Of a DNA stretch of 64,000 nt, positions 61,271 through 64,000 are shown in pieces. Each line of letters opens with the position of its first letter. Position 1 is the first letter of the stretch. The notes below the pieces were generated by a model. It worked only from the letters and a program-made list of their open reading frames with translations. It was not told the origin of the DNA and ran no database searches. The translations under genes were made by a program, and so were the position numbers. Source of the stretch: Aporrectodea caliginosa (Eukaryota; Annelida; Clitellata; Crassiclitellata; Lumbricidae). The stretch is from assembly GCA_020284085.1 (NCBI GenBank), contig JACEVL010000496.1:172501-236500 (forward strand). The letters run 5' to 3'.

Positions 61271-62582
61271 CTACGTTGACCGTCTTTCTGCACCGATCTT
61301 TATGTTGTTGCTGTTGTCATTGACGGTCGGACGAGCAAATCTAAGAGGGAAATAAAATAAAATTTGAAATACAGTAGGGACCTACATGTTAAATTTGATA
61401 AATACCGAAAAACATTGGACTTGCATAAAAATAGCGAACAAGTAATTAATTCTTCAGTTGTTGGTTCTAACGCGGCATACACCAGGGAGCACGGCATGCG
61501 TGTGTATGTATGTATGTAGGCCTATGTTGCACTCTCAAGTCAGACGGTTCGGCGATCGCTGCGCTCCCTAATAGCAGTGATATGAAGGTGCCGCCCTTCC
61601 GCACTTCAGCTTGAGCCCGACGTGCATTCTCATGCATTCTCAACCACCTTGTACATGAATCTTCCATTGCATATTGTAATTGTAATTGTAATTGTAATTG
61701 TAATTGTAATTGAACACTTGTTATAGCGCCCTACCAGATTTCCCATTCAGAGGCGCTCCCGACTACTGCGCGGGCGCTGAATCGGAGTTTCACGCCGAAG
61801 CGCATGAGCAATTGCGAGTGAAGGACTTGCCCAGGGTCCCTACGCGGCGGCTTTTTGAGGTGGATTCGAACCCGCAACCCTCCAGCTGCAAGGCACCGAA
61901 CATACCCCTACACCACGGCGCCCCAGTTGTATTGTGTTGTATTGTATTGTATTGTACTGTACTCCACGTTTATATTGCGACCGAGCCACCCGCAGTAAAG
62001 ATCCGAGAAATTAATCTCTGATAAACCGACCGATTGAACCCGGGTCGCCGGCGTGGTGAGCGGGCACCAACCCACTCGGCCACTCAGGACCTCTATATAT
62101 GCGTTCTGTTGCAATCAGCTATGTATAGTAAACATTTTCAAACGAACTTGTTCAGATCGTCAGATAGCCATTTGTGGCGCTTTTATGAGGTACTTAAACG
62201 GCGCTATATGAAGTGTCTTCATACATACATGCATACATATATACATACATACATACATACATGCATACATGCATACATACTTACATACATACATACGTAC
62301 ATACGTACTTACGTACCTACGTACATACATACATATATATGCCAGATTTCTGTACCAAAGGAATCGACGGCCAGCCAGACCTGAGACAGGGCTGCAAAAC
62401 TAGTAGGGGCATTATCCCGCCTGGGAGTAAAAGCCCTGCATAGAAACTTCAAATAAGATGCTATTTGGGATCTGTTCTAAGATTTAATTGCATTGTCCGA
62501 CGACTTACTTTGATCTTCCTGAGAATGCGTTCCGTTCGGAAGCAGCTTTGAATCGTGTTCCTCTTCTCCACAATCTTCTCAT
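61271..62582 (-). CDS. Small two-exon gene, tandem copy 4
   Basis: Exon 1 coding part is 62582-62509 (ATG to GATCAAA|GTAAGT) and exon 2 is 61340-61271 (TTTCCCTCTTAG to TAG). 48 codons, 47 residues. It starts MRRLWRRGTRFKAASERNAF, and exon 2 reads FARPTVNDNSNNIKIGAERR, ST, stop. AATAAA signals lie at 61138-61133 and 61114-61109 in the expected place downstream. Arg/Asn-rich, net positive, no Cys, no signal peptide. It has the best preserved architecture of the four copies. Confidence 0.55.
61700..61940 (-). mobile_element. Composite SINE: LINE-type tail plus tRNA-like head
   Basis: Plus strand reads (ATTGTA)n, TATAGCGCCCTACCAG, then ends GATTCGAACCCGCAACC...CACCACGGCGCCCC. On the minus strand that is a GGGGCGCCGTGGTGTAGGGG A-box start with GGGTTCGAATC B-box. 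So a tRNA-type head joins a body that ends in the LINE 3' terminus, the usual design of a SINE mobilised by a partner LINE. Confidence 0.75.
62030..62100 (-). mobile_element. tRNA-like SINE head
   Basis: Minus strand: GAGGTCCTGAGTGGCCGAGT, then GGCGACCCGGGTTCAATC. A- and B-box motifs without a closing acceptor stem. Confidence 0.6.
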
Positions 62583-62761
62583 GTTCTTCTCGATGTTTTA
62601 GTTTGCGATACTCATTTCTCAATTGTCACCTAGTACTATAATACCCTGTCGTCGTTGCTGATCTTATCAATTCTGCCCGGCGCCCGCAATACTTAGCCGG
62701 GCCCACGTAGTACCAAGATACTACTACAACTGAGAAATAACTGCTTGCTGAAGCGAGTGAT

Positions 62762-62886
62762 CCTTATATACGGTGATTCTGCCACTGCCCTGGCGCCTGC
62801 GCCGAGAGAAGAGACCGAGCTGTCTATCGGTATTTCCCGAAGTTATCGAAGTTTCATGATGACGAAAAATCCCCGTTGGATTCCCC
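62762..62886 (-). promoter_or_regulatory. Promoter of small-gene copy 4
   Basis: Minus strand order: GGGGAATCC (62886-62878), GGGGATTTTTC (62874-62864), CGGGAAATACCGATAGACAG (about 62839-62820), 47 bp, TATATAAGGATC (62770 downward). Same order and spacing as copy 3. Confidence 0.55.
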
Positions 62887-63284
62887 TTAGGATTTCCCAT
62901 CGTTGGACGACTAGCACTGAACTAAATTTTTATTACTAATTGATCCAATGTTGTAAACCTCTGCGTCTAATCATTATCATCATCGTCGTTGTAATCATCG
63001 TCGTCGTTGTTATTGGCATTGTCAGATTCATCATCCCGTTAGGTCCTATTTATCCAGCCTTCCGCCCATTAAGTCATCCATCCGTCTTCCATAGAAATAT
63101 CCATCCATTTAGTTTTCCATCCATTTAGTTTTCCATCCATTCAGTTATCCATCCACCCATCCTTCTTTGGGTTAAGCTACATTTTGGTCGTATTTTATTC
63201 TTGTTTTTTCCCATAAAAACGTAATTGAGTATTTTATTATTATTGATGGCCTAGGCCTGCTCCATTATTGCGCATTTTATTATA

Positions 63285-63400
63285 TAAGTTTATATTGCAA
63301 ATGGAAGTTGGATTGATTAAACTAATTCTTTGTTAATTAGAAGTTGGATTGATTTAAATAATTCTTTGCGTAAATAGAAGTAGGATTGATGAAAGCTATA
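63285..63400. mobile_element. Internal units of the 8521-type element
   Basis: Three units with AAGTTGGATTGATTTAAATA and AGAAGTAGGATTGATGAAAG; no terminal repeats. Confidence 0.6.
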
Positions 63401-64000
63401 GGGAACGGACTATACATGCACTCTTTCATTGTCCATTACAGTAACGTGGTCAAATAAGCCTAATAAAATACGCTAAATGGAGTGTTAACCTTCTTTGCTT
63501 GCTTTCTTCACTTCCTTCCTATGTTACGTCTATACTACCTTTCACCCTTCCTTCCTTCTGCATGCCTTTCATGAGTTTCATCCATCCATCCATCCAATTA
63601 TCTATACGCCCTTCAGAGATTTAAATCTCTCTCTTGCACGGGGACCTTAAATGGCGTTCGATCTGGGTCTGGCGATAGGCTATGCCTGCTAAGAATGGTG
63701 GAGCATATTATTTATTATAATCTTTTAGTTAAGATGTAGTTAAGATGAATGTTATTTTCTATAATACACACAGGTGCTGTGTAGGCCTATGTGTGCATGG
63801 ATAGTTCCTCAACATCGTTGTTTGCCACAGTACACACTAGTGCACTGTAGGCTATGCCTGTTATCGTTGTTATTTAAATGCAGTATACGTCATCTTTTAC
63901 CCACCTCATTTGTTATAAATAGGCACTTTCTCAGCGGTATGATTTCCACATTTCGTCTGGTATTTTCTTCATAAAATTTCGACAGTTTCAAAGATCGGGA

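Larger units (their letters stand above)
58690..64000. repeat. Tandem array unit U4 (runs off the window)
   Basis: Collinear with U3 throughout. The final 55 bp (GGTATTTTCTTCATAAAATTTCGACAG) match 55715-55765 of U3 and the GTAAAATTCCACCAGTTTC block of U1 and U2. Carries small-gene copy 4 and a LINE insertion not found in U3. Confidence 0.85.

Noticed and set aside
62762..62886. Pol III snRNA-type promoter (PSE plus TATA)
   Set aside because: The upstream box is about 47 bp from the TATA, too far for a PSE. No T-run terminator follows, and conserved splice sites point to Pol II.

Overview
This window is eukaryotic nuclear DNA: long spliced introns with GT-AG borders, abundant microsatellites, LINE, SINE and cut-and-paste transposon debris, and few coding bases. 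The potassium-channel exons resemble invertebrate Shal (Kv4) more than vertebrate KCND. Together with the repeat style and a very frequent TAGGCCTA octamer, this suggests a marine invertebrate, possibly a deuterostome. I cannot name the species.

1-21 kb holds the 3' part of a plus-strand Kv4/Shal voltage-gated potassium channel gene. Three phase-0 exons (3842-4030, 18416-18577, 19557-19883) encode the cytoplasmic C-terminus; the T1 domain and pore lie left of the window. The introns carry hAT-type MITEs with perfect 8-bp target duplications, a transposase-bearing DNA transposon, LINE 3' ends and long polypurine or polypyrimidine tracts.

21-26 kb is intergenic. It contains a compact cluster of an RFX-type X-box and nuclear-receptor half-sites, two head-to-head LINE fragments and a Harbinger-like element with a TAA duplication.

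26.5-41 kb holds a second plus-strand gene that I do not recognise. I assembled it from five exons, all joined in phase 1 (26525-26693, 29297-29443, 30365-30571, 32894-39765, 40844-40926). It encodes about 2,490 residues. A small N-terminal globular part is followed by a giant exon of acidic, Ser/Thr-rich, probably disordered protein with internal 50-60-residue repeats. A frame discrepancy lies in the purine-rich E/K tract near 38.62-38.70 kb.

42-64 kb is a degenerate tandem array of at least four related units, separated and interrupted by mobile elements. Each unit carries, on the minus strand, the same small two-exon gene: a TATA box, a box 46-48 bp upstream of it, a short 5' leader, an ATG followed by an Arg-rich segment, a perfect GTAAGT donor, a CTCTTAG acceptor and a short second exon. 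Three copies have open frames (about 48, 92 and 47 residues) and one is frameshifted. I consider this array the most interesting undescribed system in the window: a rapidly evolving tandem family of short cationic peptides, or else spliced non-coding RNAs. Its promoters carry a GATA-like box and, in some copies, Rel/kB-like sites.
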